Shown here: one piece after another, positions 32,684-43,809 of the stretch
Position numbering within the stretch: the stretch's first letter is position 1
Layout of the letters: every line of letters starts with the position of its first letter
Assembly (NCBI RefSeq): GCF_025698545.1
Contig: NC_068575.1
Coordinates: 61,823,980-61,887,979 of the forward strand
Reading direction: 5' to 3'
Length of the DNA: 64,000 nucleotides
Origin: Gossypium raimondii
Lineage: Eukaryota; Streptophyta; Magnoliopsida; Malvales; Malvaceae
Made by a program: the position numbers and the translations under genes
The notes under the pieces: generated by a model
Databases searched by the model: none
The model's input: the letters and a program-made list of their open reading frames with translations, nothing else
What the model was told of the DNA's origin: nothing

Positions 32684-35600
32684 ATGGAGAGGGTAAAGGA
32701 ATCGGAATCGGAGACGGCGTCGTCGTCGTCGGCGGGTAAATTGGAAGAAGAAGTAGGGAGGGTGATGGATCAAGCCAGGGAGTTGCACGAATCTGGAGCT
32801 TCGCTTTTATGGAAGATTTCAAACGAGGAGCAATCTCTTCGCCAAAAAGCCATTTCTCTTGAATCTTCTATTCGCCGTGTTCGTTCTTCAATCAATTCGC
32901 TTATATCTAAAAAGCTTTTGGATCCTGAGTTCGCTCGCAAGGTAAAACTCCTTAACCTGTTTTGCATGTTCCTTTTTCTTATCATTTCTGTCTTTTAATT
33001 GTTTCTTTCTTTCTTTATTTTTTTGGATCTGAGAAACAGCTCGAAGAGGATTTACAGAGAGCCAGCTCCATCCTAACAGATGGAGAAGCCGCTGCTTTTC
33101 TTCCTGCCGAAGCTCAGGGTATACTTTGATACTTGCTTGTTCTCTGTCTCTTTCTTTTTAAGTGATTTGATTTCCTGTAGTTAGGTGTAGCGATTAATTA
33201 TTTGTAATTGGTATGGCAGGAAGGTTTCTGAGGATGTTTCTGGGACCAATCAATGTGCGAGCATCTCGTAAAGAAGTCCAGTTGAAAGTTAAGGAGGAAT
33301 ATAACAGCTACAGAGTAAGCATCACTTCTCTTTTACTCTTTTCTAATTTTTATTCGTTGATTGTCTTTTGGTTTGCATATGAATATATTCTTTAATTTAA
33401 CGATAGCATGCCATTTCCCTCGTATAGAAATTCACCAAATTAATAGTAGGATTTATCAAATTCATGAGCTGTTTGTGAATTTTTATTAGACAGAAAATTG
33501 GGAATTTTTGAAAATTGAAGTATTTATGTATGCTTACTCTGTACTGTCTTCCTTCAACAGGATAGGACTGCCTTTCTGTTTCTTCTTTTCCCGTTAACTT
33601 TGCTTATTTTAAAATCTTGGATTTGGGAAGGATGCTTACCTGCATTTCCAGTTCAATTGTACGAGGTATTATAAAGGTTACTTAGATTTGGTTTACTTGT
33701 TGCTGATTTAAGGCAGAGTTATATTTCTGTGAATTAATGCTGAGTGTATGATATGTAATTGTCAGGCATGGTTGTTGTTCCTTTACACTGGTTTGGCTAT
33801 GCGAGAGAACATATTGCGAGCAAATGGAAGTGATATTCGTCCATGGTAATTCGCATCCCTTTTTTTTTCTCAAATGTTTTCTGAAAGCAAACTTGTACAT
33901 GTTTATTTTGTTGTGTTGTTCCCTGAAAGCAGACTTGTAACTGGAGAGTTAGTTAGAGGGAGGTAGATTTTCAGTATGATAATGTGATAATGTGAAGTTG
34001 ATGTTTCTTTAAGTTTTGATGGGTGGAATCGATCCTTTTGGTTGTTTCTCAGTGGACATTGAAAGGAAATGGTGCCTATGTTAAATTCTCCTTTGGTTAC
34101 CCCATCATCACAACTGAGTTTATGTATTGCTTGTAACTTGTAACCATTTTCTTATGTTGTAGATGGCTTATCTGTATGTTATCCCTAACTTAGTTGAAAA
34201 TTAAAGAACACTCTCTTATTGCACATTTATTATGTTGGCTATGTTGCCGGATTTGCGTGAGAGACCATGGAGATTTGGCTTGCTTGTGATTACATGCTAG
34301 CATTTTACTGCAATGGCATCTTATTTATCCATGAAAGCTTTATGTGGATCATCTGAAATTGTTCAAATCCATTTAATCTTGTGGATCTCCTTTTTGCGGC
34401 TTACAACAGCCTGTGAGAACAATTATTGCCCAGGTTATGGAATGTGTATATTTTAGTTGATTATCAATTCTAGAACGTATAGATTTTCATTCTTGATGTT
34501 CGTCTGTAGTTTGTTTGTGTGCATAGTATTTTCCTGGTATTGATGACCACTATACTTTCGCAGGTGGATATACCATCACTATTGCGCTATGCTTATGGCC
34601 CTAGTTAGTCTCACTTGGGAGATCAAAAGACAGCCTAATTGTGCTCAGAAGCAGGTCACTGCTGTGCCATTGTACACTAATTAATTTTATTATTTTTATA
34701 ACTTATTGCTGATTAACCATGTGTTAAATCCCTGTGCAGAGAGGTGTAGAACTTTTCCTTCAATGGGCTATGATGCAAGGAGTTGCCATGCTTCTTCAAA
34801 ATAGATATCAGCGTCAGAGACTTTATACTCGTATTGCCCTTGGAAAGGTGCTATCTTCTTCCCGCATAAGCAATGGCTATTATGCCTCCATGTCAGATCC
34901 TTAAAATTATAGAGAATCAGTTCTAAATGCAAATCTTTTATTGTTGTTTCCAGGCTAATAGAATGGATGTTGTGTGGGGAGAAACGTCTGGTGTAGACGG
35001 CCAACTGTGGGTTTTATGTCCAATTCTTTTTGCTATGCAGGTAATGCAAGCTAACTTTTGATTAATTGCTGAGAATATGTAGACGGGACGAAATGCGTTT
35101 TATGATATTCTTTTTACCACTAAAAGGGTGTAAAACCTTCAGTTGTTGTGAACATGGTTATAGGGGTTTGAGGCATATGTTGGACTCCTATTGCTCAAGA
35201 CAGCATTCGTTGGAGTTGTTACTGAATGGCAGGTAGGTTTTCTCTTAGTAAACAACATATGGTTGTATGTGAACTTGAAAAATGGTACCAATAATGTAAA
35301 ACTGGGTTTTGGCAGGTAATTTGTTGTGGGATACTTTTGGTTTTGATGGCTGTTGGGAACTTTATAAACACAATACAGACACTCATGACAAAATCAAGGT
35401 TTAAAGCAAAGATGAAAAGATCAAAGAGCAAGCCGGAGTTGGATTAGAATGTCCTTGATTGTTAGGTACATCTTACATAAGCAACGCCTAGATATTCTTT
35501 CACCATTTTGAACTCTTTAAGAAAATGGCAAGTCCAAGACTAGGCTTCTTTTTTTTTTTTCTTTGAAATGTATTTTTGTAAGGTATTTTTATTTATATAA

Positions 35601-35815
35601 ATTTTGATTTGTTAACGAGCCTGAGATATTAAATTCGTGTTATTGTTCGCATTGCTTTATTGTCAAGTACATTTAGTTGTAATCTTACTGAAAGTTGGTC
35701 CCCTAGTTTTCTGATATTCAAATTTATGGCCATCTCGGCCACAACACTGATTGCTTTTGGGATATGCTGATGACCTAGTTTCAATCGTGATCGCTAATAA
35801 CAGCTTTAGCTTTTG
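32570..35815 (+). repeat. Segmental tandem duplication, unit 1 (TMPIT locus)
   Basis: The unit begins in the promoter (CCATACCCATTCATTGTTTG), contains the whole gene and 3' region (AACGCCTAGATATTCTTTCA, CATTTAGTTGTAATCTTACT), and ends with TGATGACCTAGTTTCAATCG and TCGCTAATAACAGCTTTA. The last part matches the RNase H-like remnant that ends unit 2, so the ancestor already carried that LINE fragment. Confidence 0.85.
32684..35447 (+). CDS. TMEM120/TMPIT-like multi-pass membrane protein, copy 1
   Basis: Ten exons: 32684-32941, 33040-33118, 33220-33314, 33561-33665, 33766-33845, 34564-34654, 34740-34847, 34954-35040, 35164-35232 and 35316-35447. All are GT-AG, giving 367 residues, close to animal TMEM120 (about 340). 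Residues 20-115 form a heptad-like coiled coil (KLEEEVGRVMDQARELHESG ... SSIRRVRSSINSLISK). The conserved FLGPINVRASRKEVQLKVKE follows. About six hydrophobic segments come next, starting with TAFLFLLFPLTLLILKSWIW, plus the signature ENILRANGSDIRPWWIYHHY and NRYQRQRLYTRIALGKANRM. The tail is basic (KSRFKAKMKRSKSKPELD). Family knowledge: TMEM120 proteins are nuclear-envelope/ER proteins with an ELOVL-like fold that can hold coenzyme A; ion-channel activity was proposed and disputed. The plant role is unknown. A tandem duplicate follows at 36522. Confidence 0.92.
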
Positions 35816-36404
35816 CAATAACTTTAAGATTTAAGGGTTAAGGATTCGTAGAACCATCCCTCGCAATGTCCTGAACTTTTTGTCCAGAAATTGTCGAGGA
35901 ATGTCAAAATGCCTGTCTTATCCCTAAAATCACATTCAAGACTTGATACGGATACTACGAGTGACTTTTTTATTATTATTTTCAGCTTCGTAACTGTATT
36001 TATTGATATATCTTTGTATATTTCCAAACTGAGGATGATGACGATGCACACCTTCGAATCATGTTGCAGATTTTAAGAGAATGAGAAGCAAATTAATTCG
36101 AAATTGAACAAGTGTGAGTTTTGAGAGAACATTTCGTTATATTTAAGTGACTTTTACTTGGATGAGACTTTAATATCAAGAAGAGGATTAAGCAATTTTA
36201 AGAAAATTTACTTAAGACTTTTTATAATTAATTTTTTATAAAAAAAATTTAAATTACATTATAAAGAATTAAATTATAAAAAAGATATAAAGAGTAATTA
36301 TGGAAATTAACTTTACAAATTTATCTAAAATAGTGATATAATGTGTTATGTTAACTTGACGTTAGCAGTCCTAAAATATTACAAATCGACCATGTGACCA
36401 TGTT
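35816..36404. other. Spacer between the duplicated TMPIT units
   Basis: Unique AT-rich sequence with small open frames on both strands (35824-36076) and no recognised feature. Confidence 0.4.
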
Positions 36405-36469
36405 ACCTATACTATATATCCAGGGAATGCTAAATCGTACCCATTCATTGTTCGATTTCATTAGGATAA

Positions 36470-36484
36470 CCCCCCCCCCCCCCC
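36470..36484 (+). repeat. Poly-C tract (15 C) in the leader of TMPIT copy 2
   Basis: GGATAAC followed by C only, then AAAAACG. Copy 1 has ACCAAAAGAAAC at the equivalent place. Such a run is unstable and hard to sequence, so its length may be partly an assembly matter. Confidence 0.9.
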
Positions 36485-36521
36485 AAAAACGATTTTACTC
36501 GAAAATTCTAAAGACGAGGAA

Positions 36522-39126
36522 ATGCAGAGGGCGAATGAATCGGCGTCTGCGGATAAATTTGAAGAAGAAGTAGGGAGGGTGATGGAGCAAGCCAGGGAGT
36601 TGCACGAATCTGGAGCTTCGCTTTTATGGAAGATTTCAAACGAGGAGCAGTCTCTTCGCCAAAAAGCCATTTCTCTTGAATCCTCTATTCGCCGTGTTCG
36701 TTCTTCGATCAACTCGCTTGTATCTAAAAAGCTTTTGGATCCTAAGTTCGCAAGCAAGGCAAAACTCCTTAACCTTTGCATGTTCCTTTTTCTTATCATT
36801 TCTCTCTTCTAATTATTTTATTTTGTTTTGGATCTGAGAAACAGCTCGAAGAGGATTTACAGAGAGCCAGCTCTATCTTAACAGATGGAGAAGCCGCTGC
36901 TTTTCTTCCTGCCAAAGCTCAGGGTATACTTTGATACTTACATGTTCTCTGTTTGTCTCTTTTTTTAAGTGATCTGATTTCTTGTAATTAGAGGTAGCGA
37001 TTAATTATTTGTAATTGGTATTGCAGGAAGGTTTCTGAGGATGTTTCTGGGACCGATCAATGTGCGGGCATCTCGTAAAGAAGTCCAGTTGAAAGTTAAG
37101 GAGGAATATAACAGCTATAGAGTAAGCATCACTTCTCTTTTACCCTTTTCTAATTTTTATTCGTTGATTGTCTTTTGATTTGCATATGAATAAATTCTTT
37201 AATTCAACAGTTGCATGTCATTTCCCTCGTATAGAAATTCACCAAATTAATAGTAGGATTTATCAAATTCATGAGTTGTTTGTGAATTTTTATTAGATAG
37301 AAAATTGGGAATTTTTGAAATTTTAAGTATTTATGCTTACTCTGAACTGGTTTTCCTTCAACAGGATAGGACTGCCTTTCTGTTTCTTCTTTTCCCGTTA
37401 ACCTTGCTTATTTTAAAATCTTGGATTTGGGAAGGCTGCTTGCCTGCATTTCCAGTTCAATTGTACGAGGTATTATAAAGGTTACTCCTTAGGGTTTTTG
37501 TTTAGATTTGGTTCACTTGTTGCTGATTTAAGGCGGAGTTATATTTCTGCGAATTGATGCTGAGTGTATGATATGTAATTGTCAGGCATGGTTGTTGTTC
37601 CTTTACACTGGTTTGGCTATGCGAGAGAACATATTGCGAGCAAATGGAAGTGACATCCGTCCATGGTAACTGTATCCCTTTTTCTTTTCCTCAAATGTTT
37701 TCTGAAAGCAAACATGTACATGTTTATCTTGTTGTGTTATTCCCTGAAAGCAGACATGTAACTGGAGAGTTAGTGTTAGAGGGAGGTAGATTTTTTACCG
37801 GTATGATAATGTGAAGTTGATGTTTCTTTAAGCTTTGAAGGGTGGAATCATCCTTTTGGTTGTTTCTCTGAGGACATTGAAAGGAAATAGTGTCTATGTT
37901 AAATTCTCCTTTGGTTACCCCATCATCGCAACTGAGTTTATGTACTGTTTGTAACTTGTAACCATTTTCTTAGGTTGTAGATGGCTTATATGTATTTGAA
38001 GAAGACAAATATTGGATAACTTTTGTATACATATTAATGCCTAGAACAGTCTCTTATTGCACTTTGATTAATTGTCTTGATTGCTTATGTTGGCTATGCT
38101 GTCGGATTTGCATGAGAGACCATAGAGATTTGCTTGCTTGTATTGACGACCATTATACTTCTGCAGGTGGATATACCATCACTATTGTGCTATGCTTATG
38201 GCCCTAGTTAGTCTCACTTGGGAGATCAAAAGACAGCCTAATTGTGCTCAAAAGCAGGTCACTGTTGTGCCATTGTATGCTAATTATTTATAACTTATTG
38301 CTGATTAACATTCTGTTAAATCCTGTGCAGAGAGGTGTAGAACTTTTCCTTCAATGGGCTATGATGCAAGGAGTTGCCATGCTTCTTCAAAATAGATATC
38401 AGCGTCAGAGACTTTATACTCGTATTGCCCTTGGAAAGGTGTTATCTTCTTCCTGCAACCTGCATAAAAAAAAGTTGTTTCCTTTAAACGTTAATTATTT
38501 TTGCGTAGTAGCTGTAAGCAGTGGCTATTATGCCTCGTTTTCAGATTCTTAAAATTATAGAGAATCAGTTCTAAATGCAAATCTTTTATTGTTGTTTCCA
38601 GGCTAATAGAATGGATGTTGTGTGGGGTGAAACATCTGGTGTAGATGGCCAACTGTGGGTTTTATGTCCAATACTTTTCGTTATGCAGGTAATGCAAAGC
38701 TAACTTTTGATTAATTGCTGAGAATATGTAGACCGGTCAAAATTGGTTTTATGATGTTTTTCTTAACCTCTAAAAGGGACTAAAACCTTCAGTTGTTTTG
38801 AACATTGTTATAGGGTTTTGAGGCATATGTTGGGCTGCTATTGCTCAAGACAGCATTTGTTGGAGTTGTTACTGAATGGCAGGTAGGTTTTCGCATCTCA
38901 TGATTTCTCTCTTTGATCATATATGCCTGAAAGTATAAAGAATTAGTAAACAACATATGGTTGTATGTAAACTTGAAATTTTGGATTTTGGCAGGTAATT
39001 TGTTGTGGGATACTCTTGGTTTTGATGGCTGTTGGAAACTTTATAAACACAATACAGACACTCATGACGAAATCAAGGTTTAAAGCAAAGATGAAAAGAT
39101 CAAAGAGCAAGGCGGAGTTGGATTAG
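36522..39126 (+). CDS. TMEM120/TMPIT-like multi-pass membrane protein, copy 2, with a GC splice donor
   Basis: Ten exons: 36522-36758, 36845-36923, 37027-37121, 37365-37469, 37586-37665, 38167-38257, 38331-38438, 38602-38688, 38814-38882 and 38995-39126, giving 360 residues. The N-terminus is seven residues shorter than in copy 1 (MQRANESASADKFEEEVGRV) because a Ser-rich stretch is absent. Over exons 2-10 I count only three replacements against copy 1 (E to K in PAEAQ, A to V in LFAMQ, P to A in the tail). The first intron begins AAG|GCAAAA where copy 1 has AAG|GTAAAA, i.e. a GC donor. If it is not spliced, translation stops after 96 residues and no membrane segment is made. A run of 15 C at 36470-36484 lies 37 bases before the ATG. 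Strong conservation argues that the protein is, or was recently, made. Confidence 0.85.
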
Positions 39127-39599
39127 AATGTCCTTAATTGTTAGGTAAATCTTACATCTAGTTTTTTAGTGTCATTTTTTTTAATGTTTCCAGTGTCTCA
39201 TATATGTTTGTTTTAGATGAGGCAATGTGTGTGTTTTTGAAGTATTTTCATTTTTACAGGCAGTTTTACTTTATATGAAAATACACTCTTTTTTTGGTGT
39301 GTGTTTAACCAAAATGTAAAGTTGAGTGGAATCAAGCAACGCCTGGACGTTCTTTCACCATTTTGTAAACTCTTTAAGAAAATGGCAAGCCCAATACTAG
39401 GCTTTTTTGCTTTTCTTTTTAATTTATGTAATTTTGTAAGATAGTTCTATATTTATATAAATTTTGATGATTCTGAGATATTTGTTTATTAATTCATGTT
39501 GTTTTTCGCATTTTTGTCTAGTGTTATATTCCAAACATACATTTAGTTGTAAGCTTACTGGAAATTGGTTCCCTAGTGTATCGGCATACATCTGCTTGA

Positions 39600-40020
39600 G
39601 AGTCCTATGCGAGAAAGCTTACTGATTGCTTCGATGACCGATGACCGAGTTTCCATTGTGATCGCAGATAACAGCTTCACCACCTGCATTTGTCACAGGC
39701 AGCGGAATTCTAGCCCCGTGATACATTGCCCGGGTTTTGCTCCATGAAGTGCTGTCCGTGTTAAGTTTCACCCAACCACTACTCGGGGCTTGCCAAGAGA
39801 CCGAGATAAAGGACTGTAGTGGTCTGCTGCTTATAGATGAACTGAGAGGGCAAAAAGAACCCCCACCGGCTCCTGCAGTAGTTTTTACCGTAACAGTGTT
39901 CTGTTGGGGGACTTTTCCCCAAAACAAGTGTGAATTACGTTGCAATATTTCCCAAAAGCATCATAAACCAAGGGATTGTGGGACCAAGGCACCGAGTTTT
40001 GGATATTAGGTTCACATAAA
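39600..40020 (-). mobile_element. LINE remnant: RNase H-like segment
   Basis: The minus-strand frame 39945-39619 contains SVSWQAPSSGWVKLNTDSTS, then NAGGEAVICDHNGNSVIG. This is the opening of the RNase H domain of plant LINEs (WxxPxxGWxKLNTDGA ... GGxxRDxxG). The first catalytic Asp is present in LNTDS. It is old and short. The same fragment, more eroded, ends the first TMPIT unit at 35740-35815. Confidence 0.65.
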
Positions 40021-43000
40021 ACAAGCCCTCGCAAATGGTGTCCATGGGTCAATAGTTTCCTAAAAGCCCATTACCTTTCATGTGAAGGCCTGCAAATTCA
40101 AGCCCAAATCTCAAGTGAAAAAACAAATTAAAAGGTTAAAGTACATGAGAGGTTCCTGTATTATTAGTCTCTGGATCAATTTAGTCTTGTATGATATTAA
40201 AAAAGAATCAACTAAGTTCATCTTAATTTTTTTAAATAATTTCTTTAAATTTAGTATTATTTTATATTTTTAATAGTATAAGTATTAAATTGATTTGTTT
40301 AATAATAGAAACACACATTCACCAAAATAAAAGTTAGCTATGATTTGTAGAAGCCACCGGCCCCAGAGTTTCTGCTTTTCAGTTGAAACTTCTTTTGGTT
40401 GGCATGACAAATTGTTAAATTTATTATTATATGTAAATATTTTTTTATAAATAAAATGAATAACTAAATAATTAGATACGTGAGAAGGCAATCTTTCATA
40501 GCGATTTGGTTGGTAAAGGATACTCTTCATGCTATTAGGGAGTCGCCTTTTAAGTGTATGGTCACCATCCAACTACTTAATTTTATCCTTTTTAAGTTTT
40601 AAGTAGAGTTTTGGGGGTTTAATTGAAAGTTCCAAGAGCTCAATTAAAATTTTCAAAAATTTGAAAGGTTTAATTTTTTTTTAAGATGGTTAATGAGAAT
40701 TTTGAAAATGTTAGAGGTTTTAATTAAAATTTTCATAAGACTTAATTAGAAAAAAATGGGGTCCAATTAAAATTAAATTTATTTTAAGATTTAATGATAA
40801 TTTTCAATTGGGGCATGTTTTTTTTTTGTACTATGTTTACAATACACATTAAATCACAGTTAAGGGCGTGATTTCAACATAATATCTTAAAATTTTAAAA
40901 ACTTCAAACTCACCATTGGAGTTATTTTTTGGTAATGCATTAAGTTAAGATTTCAATTACATCATTAATGTAACTATTACATTGACGATGATAATAGGAA
41001 TCAAAGTAATATATGAAAAATTAGATCTCGTAATTTTTTTTTTAATAAATAAGAGTTTAGCCATAGGCTAAAACTACAGCAGTATTATTGTCCGTCAACC
41101 ATTGTATGAATAGCGTGTTGGACATCTTCCACCAATAAAACTCTCACATATGTCGGTAGATCCATATGAATAATCAACTATTCTATTTCACCTCTAGTCT
41201 TTTTGGTAATGCGATCTGTCACCTTGTCATTTTGTCCTTCAAAATATGTCGGAATTTCACGTTCCAATCTTTAAAACACCAAATCGTGTATTGACCTAAA
41301 TTCGTTGTACTTACTGCCCACTACCCATTCTATATAACGTCAATTAACAAAGCATTATCACTTTCTAGATCTCATAATTTTAATTATAATATAATTATAG
41401 TTTGACATGACATAAAGATATAGGGATAGTGAAATGAAAATGAGGATTCAGAAAATTATATGGCACCAAATTAGCTATTTAACATCTAATCTAAAATCAA
41501 GTGCAGCGAATCAATGCTCATAGTCAGCAATAGCAAGCAATTGGTTTGTGACTATTTCTCAAATCAACAATTTGGTTGATATTTAGCAATCAATCTAGTC
41601 ATAATATAATATATGATGAAGGTATTTGATGGATATTAAGTGCTTGGCTAGCATTATTGTCGTAATTTTATTAATCACAATGATTATATCAAGTTGAATC
41701 TCATTTAATGATCTTAACTTTTTAAACTAATCAATTCTCGTATAATTCATACTTGACTCACACCTCAAAACTCATCAACTCCGAAAGAGTCAAATCCAAC
41801 CACACTCTAAAACCGAACCTAATATTTTTAGGCAATAAGAAGACTATATCATAAGAGGAGGGCACACATCAAGCTTTTTCCGATCTATAAAAATCCCTCT
41901 TCCTTTTATAAGGGGACAAATAAGCTAATGCCTATTAGTATAAAAACTTCCCGATGTGAACAATTTTCATTTAGACCATGAACCATCAAATTATAGTAAT
42001 CGGTCATTCAACTATAAAAAATTATAAAATAATCCTCTAATTTTATTTTTCTGCCACTAATTAGTTGACAGTTTTAAAATTGGTATAACAGTAATTGTAA
42101 CCCTCAACTTTTGTAAATTTTTATTTACTCCCCAAACCCATAGTACCCACCATATTGTATTATAACAAATTATAATGATATTGTAATTAGAACGTGGTGA
42201 AGAGGATTAAAATAATTTTATATTAATAAAATTAAATTTAAAACCACCTAAAAAGTATTATATTGTAGAAGGAAGGGGAACACGTGTACTGACCATTGTC
42301 GTAACTGTAGCGCATGACATGACAAATAAGGCGTGCAAAATGATTTAAATTTGAAGTTTATTAAATAAAAAAACCAATTTCTATTAAATAAAAAATAAAT
42401 TATATGAATAATTAATTGATTTCTAAACTAATTACTGCTATCAATCAAGATTTTTTATATACATATCAAATTATATTTATTTATAAATAAAAATTATACG
42501 ATTTAATTGAAATAGTAAAATAAAATTTTTAAAATTTATGGTTATTTTTATATTTATTATAGTCTTTTAATTGTTTGTTAATTGAATTGGTTTAAATAAA
42601 ATATTAAAAGTAGTGTTCTTTTCGTCATTTTCCCAATTTTAAAATCAAGCAAAAAAATTCTCAAATTTGTAATTTAGTTCAAATCCCAATAATTTAAATG
42701 AAATTAGTCCTTTCTTTTTAAATTATTTAAAAAAAGAAAAAGAAAAGGAAATCTAAAAGTTAATTCAAAGGGCTGCAATTATTGAATATTTTTAGCGGGC
42801 CACCTTAAATTGGCCTAGTAGAACAAAAAAATCAGCACGTGCAATATATGTATAAATAGGATATTTGATATTGTGAAATTTTATAACTCAGAACAAAAAT
42901 AAATGTATATTGTAGAATATTGTGATAAATATTGTTTTTAATTACGTTTTACATGATTGTCTCTCTCAATAATATTGTCTCTAAAGTTTTCATTGAAAAT

Positions 43001-43295
43001 ACAATATATTAAAATAACTATTTAATAATTATTATGTTTTTGGATTATTAAAATGGAAATCCAATAATAATTATTTCTGTACATTTCCATTAAAAACATA
43101 CTTTTATGCAAAATGAACTCCATTAAAGATAATTCCAATATGATTTCCATTTCATTTAATCATCCAAATATCAAAAATATTATTCATATCCAATTTTTGA
43201 AATTATCATCTTTTGTTATCCATATTCATTTTTATGCCATAATTCCCTGTATTTTTCATAATTTTGAAATTTAATTTTATATTTTAATTTCTAGA
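40021..43295. other. Intergenic sequence without a recognised gene
   Basis: 40080-40810 is AT-rich with repeated phrases (AATTAAAATTTTCA, GGTTTAATT). 41070-41350 is less AT-rich and could be an eroded LINE tail on the minus strand, but I cannot prove it. 41985-42080 shows words of MITE family A (ATAAAAAATTATAAAATAAT). 42300-43290 is AT-rich. Confidence 0.4.
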
Positions 43296-43568
43296 AATTA
43301 AGTCTCTATTTTTCATATTTTAAAATTCGGATCCAATGTTAAAATTATTTTGTTAAATTCAAGTTCATTACAACGTTATATTTTCGGTTACATTGGTACT
43401 GAGTACTTCTTTTTCATCTCAAAATGTCACACCAACAAATTTAACCAATAAAAATTAACGTGTTAAAAATTGTAACTTAATTTTGAAATTTGAGATATAA
43501 ATGAACTAAATTGTTATAAATAAAATCAGAAGGACTAAATTTCGAATTTTGAAAGAGTATAAAACCCT
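43296..43568. mobile_element. MITE family H, fragmentary copy
   Basis: Contains AAGTTCATTACAACGTTATA, CCAACAAATTTAACCAAT, AAAATTAACGTGTTAAAAAT and AGAAGGACTAAATTTCGAAT in the same order as the full element at 50851-51215. Confidence 0.55.
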
Positions 43569-43809
43569 TTAAAAAATTGCTTACGTATGTTTTCTATTTA
43601 AATTACTTTTACACATAAATCACGCGAAAAATAGAAAAAAGAAAAAGAAAGAACCCCACTGGCTTTCCCTAGGAAGCTATTTCCATGGCTTCTTCTTTTT
43701 TCTCTACTTTTGAAATTGATTTTTTTGTCAGATTATGTTAACCATCACCATGGCTACTAGAGTGTTGACTACCGACAGATCTAAGGTTTAAAAAAATGGT
43801 TGTTGGATT

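Larger units (their letters stand above)
36405..39680 (+). repeat. Segmental tandem duplication, unit 2 (TMPIT locus)
   Basis: Direct repeat of 32570-35815. Exons 2-10 are nearly identical, introns are clearly similar with small indels. Intron 5 is shorter here (501 against 718 bp) and the 3' region has about 170 extra bases at 39156-39334. The homology runs into the RNase H-like fragment (TGATGACCGAGTTTCCATTG, TCGCAGATAACAGCTTCA). Confidence 0.85.

Noticed and set aside
41070-41350. A LINE tail or eroded gene on the minus strand
   Set aside because: Composition differs from its surroundings, but I could not align any frame to a known domain.
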